Part shown: one piece after another, positions 1-6,276 of the stretch
Numbering within the stretch: the stretch's first letter is position 1
How the letters are laid out: each line of letters begins with the position of its first letter
Source of the DNA: Oxalobacteraceae bacterium
Lineage (GTDB): Bacteria > Pseudomonadota > Gammaproteobacteria > Burkholderiales > Burkholderiaceae_D
DNA: 9,490 nt
Reading direction: 5' to 3'
NCBI GenBank assembly: GCA_947487325.1
Contig: CANKWG010000077.1
Location: forward strand, 1-9,490
Translations under genes and position numbers: made by a program
The notes under the pieces: generated by a model
What the model was told of the DNA's origin: nothing
The model's database searches: none
The model's input: the letters and a program-made list of their open reading frames with translations, nothing else

Positions 1-1
1 G

Positions 2-502
2 GCTCGCATGCGTGGCTGTCGCGTGGTGGGCATTGCCGGTGGCAAGGAGAAATGTGATTACGTGGTCAATACGCTGGGCTTCGATGCCTGCATCGATTAC
101 AAAGGTGGGAATCTGTTCAAAGATGTCAAGGCAGCCGCGCCCAATGGTATTGACTGCTTGTTCGAAAACGTTGGTGGGGTGGTGATGGATTCGGTACTGG
201 CACGAATGAACCCCTACGGGCGCATCGCGCTGTGCGGCCTGATCTCTGGCTACGATGGTACGCCTATGCCAATACACAATATTCATGCGGTGCTGTCCAT
301 GCGCCTGACCATGCGCGGCTTTATCGTTTCCGAGCACATGGAATTATGGCCCGAGGGTTTGGGTGAGCTTGGCCAGTTAGTCGCCTCCGGAAAACTGATT
401 TTCCGCGAGACGATTGCCGATGGATTGAGTGCAGCGCCTGAGGCTTTCCTGGGTCTGCTGCGCGGGAAAAATTTCGGTAAGCAGTTAGTCAAACTGATCT
501 GA
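2..502 (+). CDS. NADP-dependent oxidoreductase, MDR superfamily (3' part)
   Basis: The reading frame is open from the first bases of the window, so the gene begins upstream and only the C-terminal 166 residues are present. The segment VVGIAGGKEKC followed by LGFDACIDYK is the second half of the Rossmann fold in medium-chain dehydrogenases of the zinc-independent 2-alkenal / prostaglandin reductase group (CurA-like). FENVGG is the hallmark glycine-containing segment that follows in this group. The C-terminus ...GKNFGKQLVKL is also typical. These enzymes reduce activated double bonds of enones and enals, or quinones, with NADPH in the cytoplasm. The substrate here is unknown. The stop is 7 bases before the next start, pointing to co-transcription with the SDR gene. 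I am confident of the family and less so of the subgroup, because the N-terminal catalytic domain is outside the window. Confidence 0.85.
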   Translation, partial: ARMRGCRVVGIAGGKEKCDYVVNTLGFDACIDYKGGNLFKDVKAAAPNGIDCLFENVGGVVMDSVLARMNPYGRIALCGLISGYDGTPMPIHNIHAVLSMRLTMRGFIVSEHMELWPEGLGELGQLVASGKLIFRETIADGLSAAPEAFLGLLRGKNFGKQLVKLI

Positions 503-509
503 GGTCGCA

Positions 510-1418
510 ATGAAAAATTTCAGCCAGCGTGTCGCAGTCATCACCGGTGCAGCCAGCGGCTTTGGTCGTGAATTCGCGCGTACAGGCGCGCAGCTTGGTA
601 TGCGTCTGGTACTCGCCGATGTGCAAAAAGATGCGCTGGCAGAGACTGCCGCAGAACTTGAGGCGGCGGGCTCCGAGGTGATTACGCAGATCTGTGATGT
701 ACGCAAAGGCGAGCAGGTCGAAGCACTGGGACGTACAGCCATGACCAGTTTTGGCGCCGTCCATCTGGTCTTCAATAACGCGGGTGTCGGTGCTGGTGGT
801 CTGGTGTGGGAGAGCACACAAGCCGATTGGGAGTGGGTATTGGGTGTGAACCTCTGGGGTGTGATTCATGGTGTGCGCGTCTTTACACCGCTCATGCTTG
901 CTAGCGCCAAGGACGACCCATCGTATGAAGGGCATATCGTCAATACCGCATCGATGGCAGGCTTGCTTAATCCACCCACGATGGGTGTCTACAACGTTTC
1001 CAAGCATGCGGTGGTGTCGCTGACCGAAAGTCTGTATCACGATTTGTCGCTGGTTGAGGCACCTATCGGTGCGTCAGTGTTGTGTCCTTATTTTGTTCAG
1101 ACAGGTATCAGTCAGTCGCACCTGCACCGTCCGGATGATGTGCAAGCCGCGGCAGCACCTACGGTCAGCCAGCAAGTATCACAGGCAGTGCTCGAGAAAG
1201 CAGTCGCCTCCGGCAAGGTCAGCGCGGCTGAAGTAGCACAGCGCACGTTCGATGCGATTCGGGATCAGCAGTTTTATATCTATTCTCATCCCGCCGCACT
1301 GGGTAATGTTCAGCGCCGCATGGAAGATATCGTCATGGGTCGCAATCCGGGTGATCCCTATGAGGCCGCACCGCACGTGCGCGAAAAGCTGCAGGCGGGC
1401 TTGAAAGGCAAAAGCTGA
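510..1418 (+). CDS. Short-chain dehydrogenase/reductase (SDR)
   Basis: A 302-residue classical SDR acting on an alcohol/carbonyl pair with NAD(P)(H) in the cytoplasm. The cofactor motif TGAASGFG is at residues 12-19 and NNAG at 89-92. The catalytic tetrad is complete: Asn114, Ser148, Tyr161 and Lys165 (YNVSK). The C-terminal extension of about 60 residues beyond the usual 250 is seen in several SDR subgroups and may shape the substrate pocket. The start at 510 is supported by GAGG at 501-504, overlapping the stop of the previous gene. Its stop overlaps the next start by one base (TGATG), so translation of the hydrolase downstream is probably coupled. An Asp37 near the end of the second beta strand (VLADVQ) would favour NAD over NADP; this is inferred from the general SDR rule. 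Substrate unknown. Confidence 0.93.
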   Translation: MKNFSQRVAVITGAASGFGREFARTGAQLGMRLVLADVQKDALAETAAELEAAGSEVITQICDVRKGEQVEALGRTAMTSFGAVHLVFNNAGVGAGGLVWESTQADWEWVLGVNLWGVIHGVRVFTPLMLASAKDDPSYEGHIVNTASMAGLLNPPTMGVYNVSKHAVVSLTESLYHDLSLVEAPIGASVLCPYFVQTGISQSHLHRPDDVQAAAAPTVSQQVSQAVLEKAVASGKVSAAEVAQRTFDAIRDQQFYIYSHPAALGNVQRRMEDIVMGRNPGDPYEAAPHVREKLQAGLKGKS

Positions 1419-2311
1419 TGGCTGCCAACATCAAAGACGGGCAGTACGCTTCGCTGCCCAATGGCACGCGACTACATTACGCCAGCGCGGGTGAGGCAGG
1501 GCGCCCTTTGCTGTTGTTCTTGCACGGATTCCCTGAATTCTGGTTCGCATGGAATGAGCAGCTAGCTGAATTCGGTCAGGATTATTTTGCAGTGGCTCCG
1601 GATCTTCGGGGCTTCAATTTATCGGACATGCCGTCGGATGTCGCTGCCTACAAGCCGCGATTGATCATGCAAGACATCACCCAGCTCATTGCATATCTGG
1701 GGTATTCCGACTGCATCATGGTGGCCCATGATTGGGGTGGTGCAGTTGCATGGAATATCGCGATCACGCATCCCGAGTTCATCAGCAAACTCATCATCAT
1801 CAACGCAACGCATCCCTATCCCTTCGCGATGGGGCTGGTGAATGATCCCGCACAACAAGCGGCCAGCGCCTACATGAACTGGCTACGCAATCCAGGTTCG
1901 GAACAGGCGCTTGCAAAAGACAATTTTCGTATGATGGAGCAGTTCATGCTAGGCATGGGTGAACAACCCGAATGGTTCGATGACGCCATTCGTGAACGCT
2001 ATCATGCTTGCTGGGCACGCGGCCTCACGGGGGGCGTGAATTACTATCGCGCCTCTCCGCTACATCCCCCCACTCCTGAAGATGCGGGCGCAGCCCGTTT
2101 ATCGCTGGACCCTGCAAATTTCCATGTACGTGTACCGGTACGCGTGATCTGGGGTGAAAAGGACAAAGCATTACTGCCCAGCTTGCTGGATGGCTTGGAC
2201 GATTTGGTAGATGACTTAAACATCGAGCGTCTACCCAACGCCAGTCATTGGGTTGTGCATGAATATCCAGCCACCATCAACGAGTATCTGCATCGTTTTC
2301 TGAGTGAGTGA
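1418..2311 (+). CDS. Alpha/beta hydrolase, epoxide hydrolase-like
   Basis: A 297-residue alpha/beta hydrolase. HGFPE at residues 36-40 carries the oxyanion-hole HGxP motif. HDWGG at 104-108 places an aspartate nucleophile at Asp105, as in epoxide hydrolases and haloalkane dehalogenases rather than serine esterases. The acid is probably Asp249 (WGEKDK) and the base His277 (NASHWVVHE). The cap-domain segment NYYR at 208-211 supplies the tyrosines that polarise the epoxide ring in epoxide hydrolases, so hydrolysis of an epoxide to a diol is the favoured reaction. Fluoroacetate or haloalkane dehalogenase activity is the main alternative. The start overlaps the SDR stop by one base, and the next gene begins 6 bases after the stop. 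Function is inferred from motifs; the substrate cannot be read from the sequence. Confidence 0.9.
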   Translation: MAANIKDGQYASLPNGTRLHYASAGEAGRPLLLFLHGFPEFWFAWNEQLAEFGQDYFAVAPDLRGFNLSDMPSDVAAYKPRLIMQDITQLIAYLGYSDCIMVAHDWGGAVAWNIAITHPEFISKLIIINATHPYPFAMGLVNDPAQQAASAYMNWLRNPGSEQALAKDNFRMMEQFMLGMGEQPEWFDDAIRERYHACWARGLTGGVNYYRASPLHPPTPEDAGAARLSLDPANFHVRVPVRVIWGEKDKALLPSLLDGLDDLVDDLNIERLPNASHWVVHEYPATINEYLHRFLSE

Positions 2312-2317
2312 GTTTCT

Positions 2318-2755
2318 ATGGCACGCGAGGATTTTTCTTTTGTTCACACCCTGCGCGTCCGCTGGTCCGAAGTGGATATGCAAGGCATTGTCTTCAATGG
2401 CAATTATTTAAATTACTTTGATGTTGCATTCACCGAATACTGGCGCGCGACCGGATTACCCGATGTAATCGCTCAATCCGAAGTCGGGCTGGAGCTGTTC
2501 GCTCGAAAGTCCGTGGTGGAGTATCACGCGCCATCGCGCTTTGATGATTTGCTGGATATTGGGGTTCGATGTGCAGAACTCGGTCGCAGCTCATTGCGCT
2601 TCGTGCTCGAGATCCATCGCGGTGATGAGCACCTGATTTCTGGTGAAGTTTTGTATGTCCACGCCAATAGCCGGGTACTCAAGAGCGAACCGGTACCAGC
2701 CTCATGGCGCGAGGTATTGACCGCTTTCGAAAAAGCCCACGCTGTTCTGACATGA
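2318..2755 (+). CDS. 4HBT (hotdog-fold) acyl-CoA thioesterase
   Basis: A 145-residue single-domain hotdog protein of the 4-hydroxybenzoyl-CoA thioesterase / YbgC type, the usual size for the family. The N-terminal segment VRWSEVDMQGIVFNGNYL (residues 14-31) matches the family signature. Asp20 is at the catalytic aspartate position and is followed by the helix containing GNYLNYFD. It would hydrolyse an acyl-CoA thioester in the cytoplasm; chain length and identity are unknown. It starts 6 bases after the hydrolase stop, and its TGA overlaps the ATG of the acetyltransferase (ATGA at 2752-2755). It could end a catabolic sequence by releasing a free acid, or protect the CoA pool; both are inferences from context. 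Confidence 0.9.
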   Translation: MAREDFSFVHTLRVRWSEVDMQGIVFNGNYLNYFDVAFTEYWRATGLPDVIAQSEVGLELFARKSVVEYHAPSRFDDLLDIGVRCAELGRSSLRFVLEIHRGDEHLISGEVLYVHANSRVLKSEPVPASWREVLTAFEKAHAVLT

Positions 2756-3177
2756 ATCTTCGAATTGTCACCGGTGACTGGAACGACGTGCGCGAGGATG
2801 CGCAGCGACTACGCGTTGAAGTCTTTGTCATTGAGCAGGGCGTGCCTATCGAACTTGAATGGGACGAGGGGGACGAGGTCAGTATCCACGCTGTGGCCTA
2901 TGATGAATCCGGACATGCGATTGCCACTGGACGTCTGCTTCCTGATGGTCACATCGGCCGAATGGCCGTACGACAGTCGGCTCGTGGCAGTGGCATAGGC
3001 AGTCAGGTATTGAAAACTTTGCTCGCCGAGGCCACACGTGAGGGACATTCCGAATTGGTGTTGCATGCCCAGTTACATGCCTGGGGCTTTTATGAACGTC
3101 ACGGCTTTGTGGGCGAGGGCGAAGAATTCGTGGAGGCCGGCATAGCGCACAAGCGCATGCGGCTCAAACTGCGCTGA
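2752..3177 (+). CDS. GNAT family N-acetyltransferase
   Basis: A 141-residue GNAT protein. I chose the ATG at 2752, which overlaps the thioesterase stop as ATGA, over an in-frame ATG at 2704. The longer form would add 16 residues lying wholly inside the previous gene and without similarity to the family. The N-terminus with RVEVFVIEQGVP and the acidic WDEGDE segment is typical of the ElaA/YjcF-like branch. The acetyl-CoA pyrophosphate loop is ARGSGIGSQV (motif A, R/QxxGxG/A). A conserved ending HAWGFYERHGF follows, with a tyrosine in the position often acting as general acid. The acceptor is unknown. It is the last gene of the plus-strand operon. Confidence 0.88.
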   Translation: MNLRIVTGDWNDVREDAQRLRVEVFVIEQGVPIELEWDEGDEVSIHAVAYDESGHAIATGRLLPDGHIGRMAVRQSARGSGIGSQVLKTLLAEATREGHSELVLHAQLHAWGFYERHGFVGEGEEFVEAGIAHKRMRLKLR

Positions 3178-3184
3178 ATTGACC
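3178..3184. other. Convergent operon junction without visible terminator
   Basis: Only seven bases separate the stop of the GNAT gene on the plus strand from the stop of the NRDE gene on the minus strand. I see no GC-rich hairpin followed by a T-run in either direction. A TTTTT at 3197-3201 exists on the plus strand but no stem precedes it. Transcripts from the two sides probably run into each other or end by a factor-dependent mechanism. Confidence 0.6.
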
Positions 3185-3901
3185 TTAACGAATCACTTTT
3201 TCTACAAGCTGAGAATTTCCGCTGGCATGTACACGCAAGAGGGTTGATGCCCGCGTGCCATACGCTGGTGATTCAATGCAAATCGGTGAGAGCAGCCTTT
3301 CCCATTCGAGGCTAACGCCGGTATCTGGCAATCTGCTGTCGTTGGCCTTCGTGGTGTCAGAGAGCATTTCAAAGTAGGCTTCATCGGGTGCGGCCTGACA
3401 AAGCAGGCTGGCAAACTGCGCCTTTGCGCGCAAGACCTTGGGCCAAGGTGAATCCAGTTCGCCGTTGGATAGCCCGTAGATACCCGGCTCGAGCGCACGC
3501 TCCGCCTGGGCAGCGTGATTCGAAAACCAGTACGCCGATGTTGCATCACCCACGAGCAGATTGAATCCGTTGTAGTCGGCGGCTGATTCACGCAGCGTTT
3601 GGAGATAATCCGCAGCATCCAGATCACCGCGCAAGTAATTGGCGACCAGTTCGCCCCGTGAGCGAGCCTCTGTGCGCCCAGCGCTTCCGTCGCGGATGTT
3701 GGTCAAGGCCGCGAAGCGTCCCCGTTTATCGGTGCCGAGCCAGGTGCCGCCCGCCTGCAGATCACGGCCAGCATAGACGTCCGGCGCATCCTCCCACCAG
3801 CTTGCAGGTTGCGTCGGGCGCTCAAAAAACTCATCTCGATTGGCTGCCATCACCAGCGGACATTGCGGAATGAGCTTCCATGCAAAAACAATCAGGCACA
3901 T
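3185..3901 (-). CDS. NRDE family protein (TANGO2-like)
   Basis: A 238-residue protein of the NRDE family, the bacterial relatives of human TANGO2. The N-terminus begins MCLIVFAW, giving a Cys2 that in this Ntn-hydrolase-like fold would become the N-terminal residue after methionine removal. The name-giving NRDE motif is at residues 21-24, with ERPT following. GGTWLG at 51-56, TNIRD shortly after and YNGFNLLVGD in the middle are all family-typical. TANGO2-type proteins have been linked to haem and acyl-CoA/lipid handling, but the bacterial role is not settled. The start overlaps the upstream DUF4936 gene by 10 bases, so it is co-transcribed and likely translationally coupled. No signal peptide is evident, so it should be cytoplasmic. 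Confidence 0.9.
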   Translation of the reverse strand: MCLIVFAWKLIPQCPLVMAANRDEFFERPTQPASWWEDAPDVYAGRDLQAGGTWLGTDKRGRFAALTNIRDGSAGRTEARSRGELVANYLRGDLDAADYLQTLRESAADYNGFNLLVGDATSAYWFSNHAAQAERALEPGIYGLSNGELDSPWPKVLRAKAQFASLLCQAAPDEAYFEMLSDTTKANDSRLPDTGVSLEWERLLSPICIESPAYGTRASTLLRVHASGNSQLVEKVIR

Positions 3902-4185
3902 GGGGGAATATCGATAAAAGTTTCAATGTGACGCCCACCTTCGATCAGCGCTAGTAAGGCTGAATCATGGACGGCAGACTCAAGTGCGGCGGGAAAATCT
4001 TCGGGAATTTGAGCGTAAATCTCCATCCAGGTTTCACAGCCATCTCTCAGTTCAGGTCGACGCTTTAGCGCGGTAGCCACAGGCCATTGTTCGTGCAATG
4101 CGGCCTGCATGGACTCGACTTTCTTTTGCATCTTTGCTGCGTGCTCTGCCGGCACTCGATAGTAAATAAACAGATCCGTACTCAT
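3892..4185 (-). CDS. DUF4936 family protein
   Basis: A 97-residue protein recognised as DUF4936, a short family found mostly in Betaproteobacteria. The N-terminal strand LFIYYRV and the TWMEIY segment in the middle are its characteristic pieces. The alternating pattern suggests a ferredoxin-like alpha/beta (dimeric alpha-beta barrel) fold, which is an inference. There is no signal peptide or membrane segment. Its ATG overlaps the stop of ygfZ (ATGA pattern, 4182-4185) and its own stop lies inside the NRDE start, so the three genes form one translationally coupled unit. No function is established; the neighbourhood with the iron-sulfur factor YgfZ is the only hint. Confidence 0.8.
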   Translation of the reverse strand: MSTDLFIYYRVPAEHAAKMQKKVESMQAALHEQWPVATALKRRPELRDGCETWMEIYAQIPEDFPAALESAVHDSALLALIEGGRHIETFIDIPPCA

Positions 4186-5153
4186 TCAGGATCCCTGATC
4201 ACGTAAGGCATTTCCGAAAACTGCAGCAGGCCGCCGTTTACTGCACCCAAATGCACGGGCGTTTGCGCGGCATCAAGCTTGATTTCTACAAGTAAGTCCC
4301 AGCTGCCCTCTGGATTTTTTTCGGCATTGACTACCAGACCACAGGGCTGGCCGGGATCGGCTTCTGAAAAAATTTCCATACCTGCGATGACAAGTTCTGC
4401 CTGCGTGCTGGCCAGCAGCATGCGACGCTTGAGTTTTCCCAAGTACTGACTTCGCGCGACAATTTCCTGTCCGGGATAGCAGCCTTTGCGAAAATTCACG
4501 CCGCCGACCAAATCAAAATTGACCATCTGCGGCACGAATTGCTCACGCGTCGCCTCAACGACCATCGGCAGTCCTGCGCGGATATCCAGCCATCGCCAGC
4601 GACTTGCGCTCACCCGAGAGAGTTTCTGACTCAAGTTATTCCAAAGGTGCATTGCCGACTCGACCGGGCCCATCCACAGAACGCGCTGCAATCCTGCCGC
4701 AGAGGGCCAGATGGCATTCACGCCGCCCGCATCAGAAAAGCTGATCTCTTGCATATCGGGTGCCGCAGCACCGATCAGCACCGTCTGCTCGCTGACATCT
4801 GCCAGGGTGACTTTAGAGCGCAGCACAAACATTTGCAGTCGTTTTTGAACTCCGGGCAAGAGTTCACGCGGCATCACCAGCATGATGCCTTGGTCGGATT
4901 TCCAGATGATTAGTGTGGCCAGCAAGCGGCCTTTGGGCGAGCAATAGCCACCGAGATGCATTGCGCCGGGCGTCAGTCCCAGCACATCATTGGTAAGCTG
5001 ATTGTGAAGAAAAGTTTCCGCATCGGCGCCCGACACCGCCAGCACGCCAAGGTGGTTAAGCGGTGCCACCATGCCAGCATGCACGTCGGCAGGCTCAGGG
5101 CTCATGCCTTGGGTATTCAGAAATCCCAGCCAAGACGCATTGGGTTCAGTCAT
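4182..5153 (-). CDS. ygfZ: YgfZ/GcvT-domain folate-binding protein
   Basis: A 323-residue YgfZ-type protein, close to the length of the E. coli protein. The decisive feature is KGCYPGQE at residues 223-230, matching the YgfZ signature K-G-C-Y-x-G-Q-E with its redox-active Cys225. Upstream, AVSGADAETFLHNQLTNDV and YCSPKGRLLAT are conserved pieces of the folate-binding GcvT-like domain. YgfZ uses tetrahydrofolate and supports assembly or repair of certain iron-sulfur enzymes, including the tRNA methylthiotransferase MiaB, in the cytoplasm. It is first in a three-gene minus-strand operon. The start at 5153 lies 44 bases from a TATAAT box on the same strand, in the 104-base divergent region shared with mltG. 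Confidence 0.93.
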   Translation of the reverse strand: MTEPNASWLGFLNTQGMSPEPADVHAGMVAPLNHLGVLAVSGADAETFLHNQLTNDVLGLTPGAMHLGGYCSPKGRLLATLIIWKSDQGIMLVMPRELLPGVQKRLQMFVLRSKVTLADVSEQTVLIGAAAPDMQEISFSDAGGVNAIWPSAAGLQRVLWMGPVESAMHLWNNLSQKLSRVSASRWRWLDIRAGLPMVVEATREQFVPQMVNFDLVGGVNFRKGCYPGQEIVARSQYLGKLKRRMLLASTQAELVIAGMEIFSEADPGQPCGLVVNAEKNPEGSWDLLVEIKLDAAQTPVHLGAVNGGLLQFSEMPYVIRDPE

Positions 5154-5173
5154 GAAATTCGTGCTTGTAAGAA

Positions 5174-5186
5174 ATGGCGGCTATCA
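5174..5186 (+). repeat. 13-base direct repeat, copy 1 (leader)
   Basis: The 13-mer ATGGCGGCTATCA is found here and again at 5258-5270, where it forms the start codon and first codons of mltG. The match is exact and ends on both sides. This copy opens a seven-codon reading frame (MAAIISA, stop at 5195-5197) and contains the left arm of the palindrome at 5176-5194. Confidence 0.6.
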
Positions 5187-5194
5187 TATCCGCC
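5176..5194. repeat. 19-bp near-palindrome in the divergent region
   Basis: GGCGG at 5176-5180 and CCGCC at 5190-5194 flank a centre TAT-C-ATA. Eight of nine base pairs around the centre at 5185 are symmetric; only 5181/5189 fails. It covers the minus-strand TATGAT box and sits 8 to 26 bases downstream of the TATAAT box on that strand, a place where a bound repressor could control ygfZ, or mltG, or both. It could also be a chance palindrome. Confidence 0.4.
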
Positions 5195-5196
5195 TG

Positions 5197-5202
5197 ATTA
5201 TA
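5197..5202 (-). promoter_or_regulatory. Putative -10 box for the ygfZ operon
   Basis: Read on the minus strand this is a perfect TATAAT, with 43 bases between it and the ygfZ ATG. The hexamers 16 to 18 bases upstream match TTGACA poorly, so a strong sigma-70 promoter is not assured. A second -10-like box, TATGAT, lies at 5184-5189 on the same strand. The call rests on the hexamer and its place between divergent genes. Confidence 0.4.
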
Positions 5203-5257
5203 GGGGTGTATGCGGAAATTCGCTGCTCCTCGACGTACCTGAAGACCGATCGGGACT

Positions 5258-5270
5258 ATGGCGGCTATCA
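5258..5270 (+). repeat. 13-base direct repeat, copy 2 (mltG start)
   Basis: Second exact copy of ATGGCGGCTATCA, here encoding the first four residues of MltG (MAAI). The palindrome of copy 1 is not preserved: the sequence continues into a run of seven A. Confidence 0.6.
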
Positions 5271-6248
5271 AAAAAATTATCGTACTGCTTGTTTTAGCCA
5301 CGCTGGGCGCGGCGGCGGGTCTGATTTACTGGGCGCGATCCTCTTGTCGCCGAAGGCGCTCCACCACTTGAATTTACGGTAGCACAGGGGAGCAGCATTC
5401 GCAGCGCCCTGCGGCAGGCGCGGGAGGCTGGTGTGCCCGCATCCCCAATCATGATGGAATTGCTGGCCCGGGGATTGGGCACCCGTTCCTTTAAGCCCGG
5501 CAGCTACCGACTCAAGCCGGGTACGACACCACTCACTTTGCTCAACGCGCTCGCTCGGGGCGACACCATTAGGGAATCAATCACCATTATCGAAGGCTGG
5601 ACTTTTGCGCAAATGCGCGCAGAGATTGCCCGCCACCCTTGGTTGCTTCACGAGAGCGAGGCTTTGGATGAAGCCGCGTGGCTAGCGCGTGTGGTGCCCG
5701 GATACGACCATCCGGAAGGTTTGTTTTATCCCGATACCTATACCTTCGATCGTGGTACCAGCGACCTGTATGTTTACCGACTGGCACACCAGCAGCAGCT
5801 GAAGAAACTCGAGCAGGCCTGGGCCAATCGCGCACCCGATCTTCCTTATGGATCACCGTATGAGGCACTGATCATGGCCTCCATCGTCGAAAAAGAAACG
5901 GCTCGCGAGGCAGACCGCACCCGTGTGGCCTCGGTGTTTGTCAATCGCCTGCGTCAAAGCATGCGTTTACAAACAGATCCCACGGTGATTTACGGTTTGG
6001 GTGAGCGCTTTGATGGTAATTTGCGCAAGCGTGATCTTCAGGAAGACACTGCTTACAATACTTACCAACGCGCTGGTTTACCGCCGACACCGATTGCCCT
6101 GCCCGGGCGGGCGGCGATTGAGGCCTCGCTGCATCCTGCACAAGGCAATGATCTGTATTTCGTCGCTCGAGGTGACGGCAGCAGCGAATTCTCGAGTAAT
6201 CTTGAAGATCATAATCGCGCAGTGGATAAATACCAGCGCCGTCGTTAA
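5258..6248 (+). CDS. mltG: MltG endolytic murein transglycosylase, with apparent frameshift
   Basis: MltG (YceG family) cuts nascent glycan strands at the inner membrane and is thought to end peptidoglycan polymerisation. The start at 5258 gives an N-terminal anchor, MAAIKKIIVLLVLATLG and on to YWA, but that frame stops at 5369-5371 after 37 codons. The family sequence resumes one base later in phase with APPLEFTVAQGSS and runs to the TAA at 6248. That frame has a stop at 5322-5324, so the two must join between there and 5371. Deleting one base gives about 329 residues, a normal length. The catalytic domain is complete: the conserved SIVEKET with the active-site Glu (about 5889), then LRQSMRLQTDPTVIYG and the RAGLPPTPI segment. 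The only clear in-frame start after the shift is GTG at 5433, which would give a 271-residue form without the membrane anchor. It heads the mltG-tmk-holB gene group. Confidence 0.88.
5325..5358 (+). other. mltG: Probable site of the mltG frameshift
   Basis: The anchor frame still reads sensible sequence to TACTGGGCG (YWA), and the next frame reads sensible sequence from about GATCCT (DPLVAEGAPPLEF) on. One base too many is present relative to an intact gene. Removing one G from GGG at 5331-5333, or one base of the following GCGC, would restore the frame. Both are short runs where a sequencing, assembly or replication slip is plausible. Confidence 0.65.
5422..5427 (+). promoter_or_regulatory. 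Shine-Dalgarno-like site before internal GTG of mltG
   Basis: GGGAGG lies five bases upstream of the GTG at 5433, in the frame of the catalytic domain. It is a better ribosome-binding match than anything before the ATG at 5258 (only GGGA close by). It may allow an anchorless product, or be a chance result of codons for Arg-Glu-Ala. Confidence 0.35.
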
Positions 6249-6276
6249 CTACTTCTTCAAATCGGCGCAAGCATTC

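Noticed and set aside
489..1040. Long minus-strand reading frame of 183 codons across the SDR gene
   Set aside because: It is antisense to a gene with complete SDR motifs and shows no recognisable domain; cysteine/histidine-rich composition is typical of a shadow frame.
2704..2751. Earlier ATG for the GNAT gene
   Set aside because: The added 16 residues are the thioesterase sequence read in another frame; the ATGA overlap at 2752 fits the style of the neighbouring junctions.
2861..2878. GGGACGAG tandem-like repeat in the GNAT gene
   Set aside because: It encodes the acidic WDEGDE segment that is typical of this acetyltransferase branch, so coding constraint explains it.
3197..3201. T-run as part of a rho-independent terminator
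   Set aside because: No stem-loop precedes it and it lies inside the NRDE coding region.
4539..5382. Plus-strand reading frames opposite ygfZ and across the divergent region
   Set aside because: They are antisense to YgfZ or run out of frame through the mltG anchor, with no domain pattern.
6001..6276. Open upstream extension of the tmk frame adding about 92 residues
   Set aside because: It lies inside the mltG catalytic region in another frame and carries no family similarity; the P-loop is at the usual distance from the ATG at 6277.
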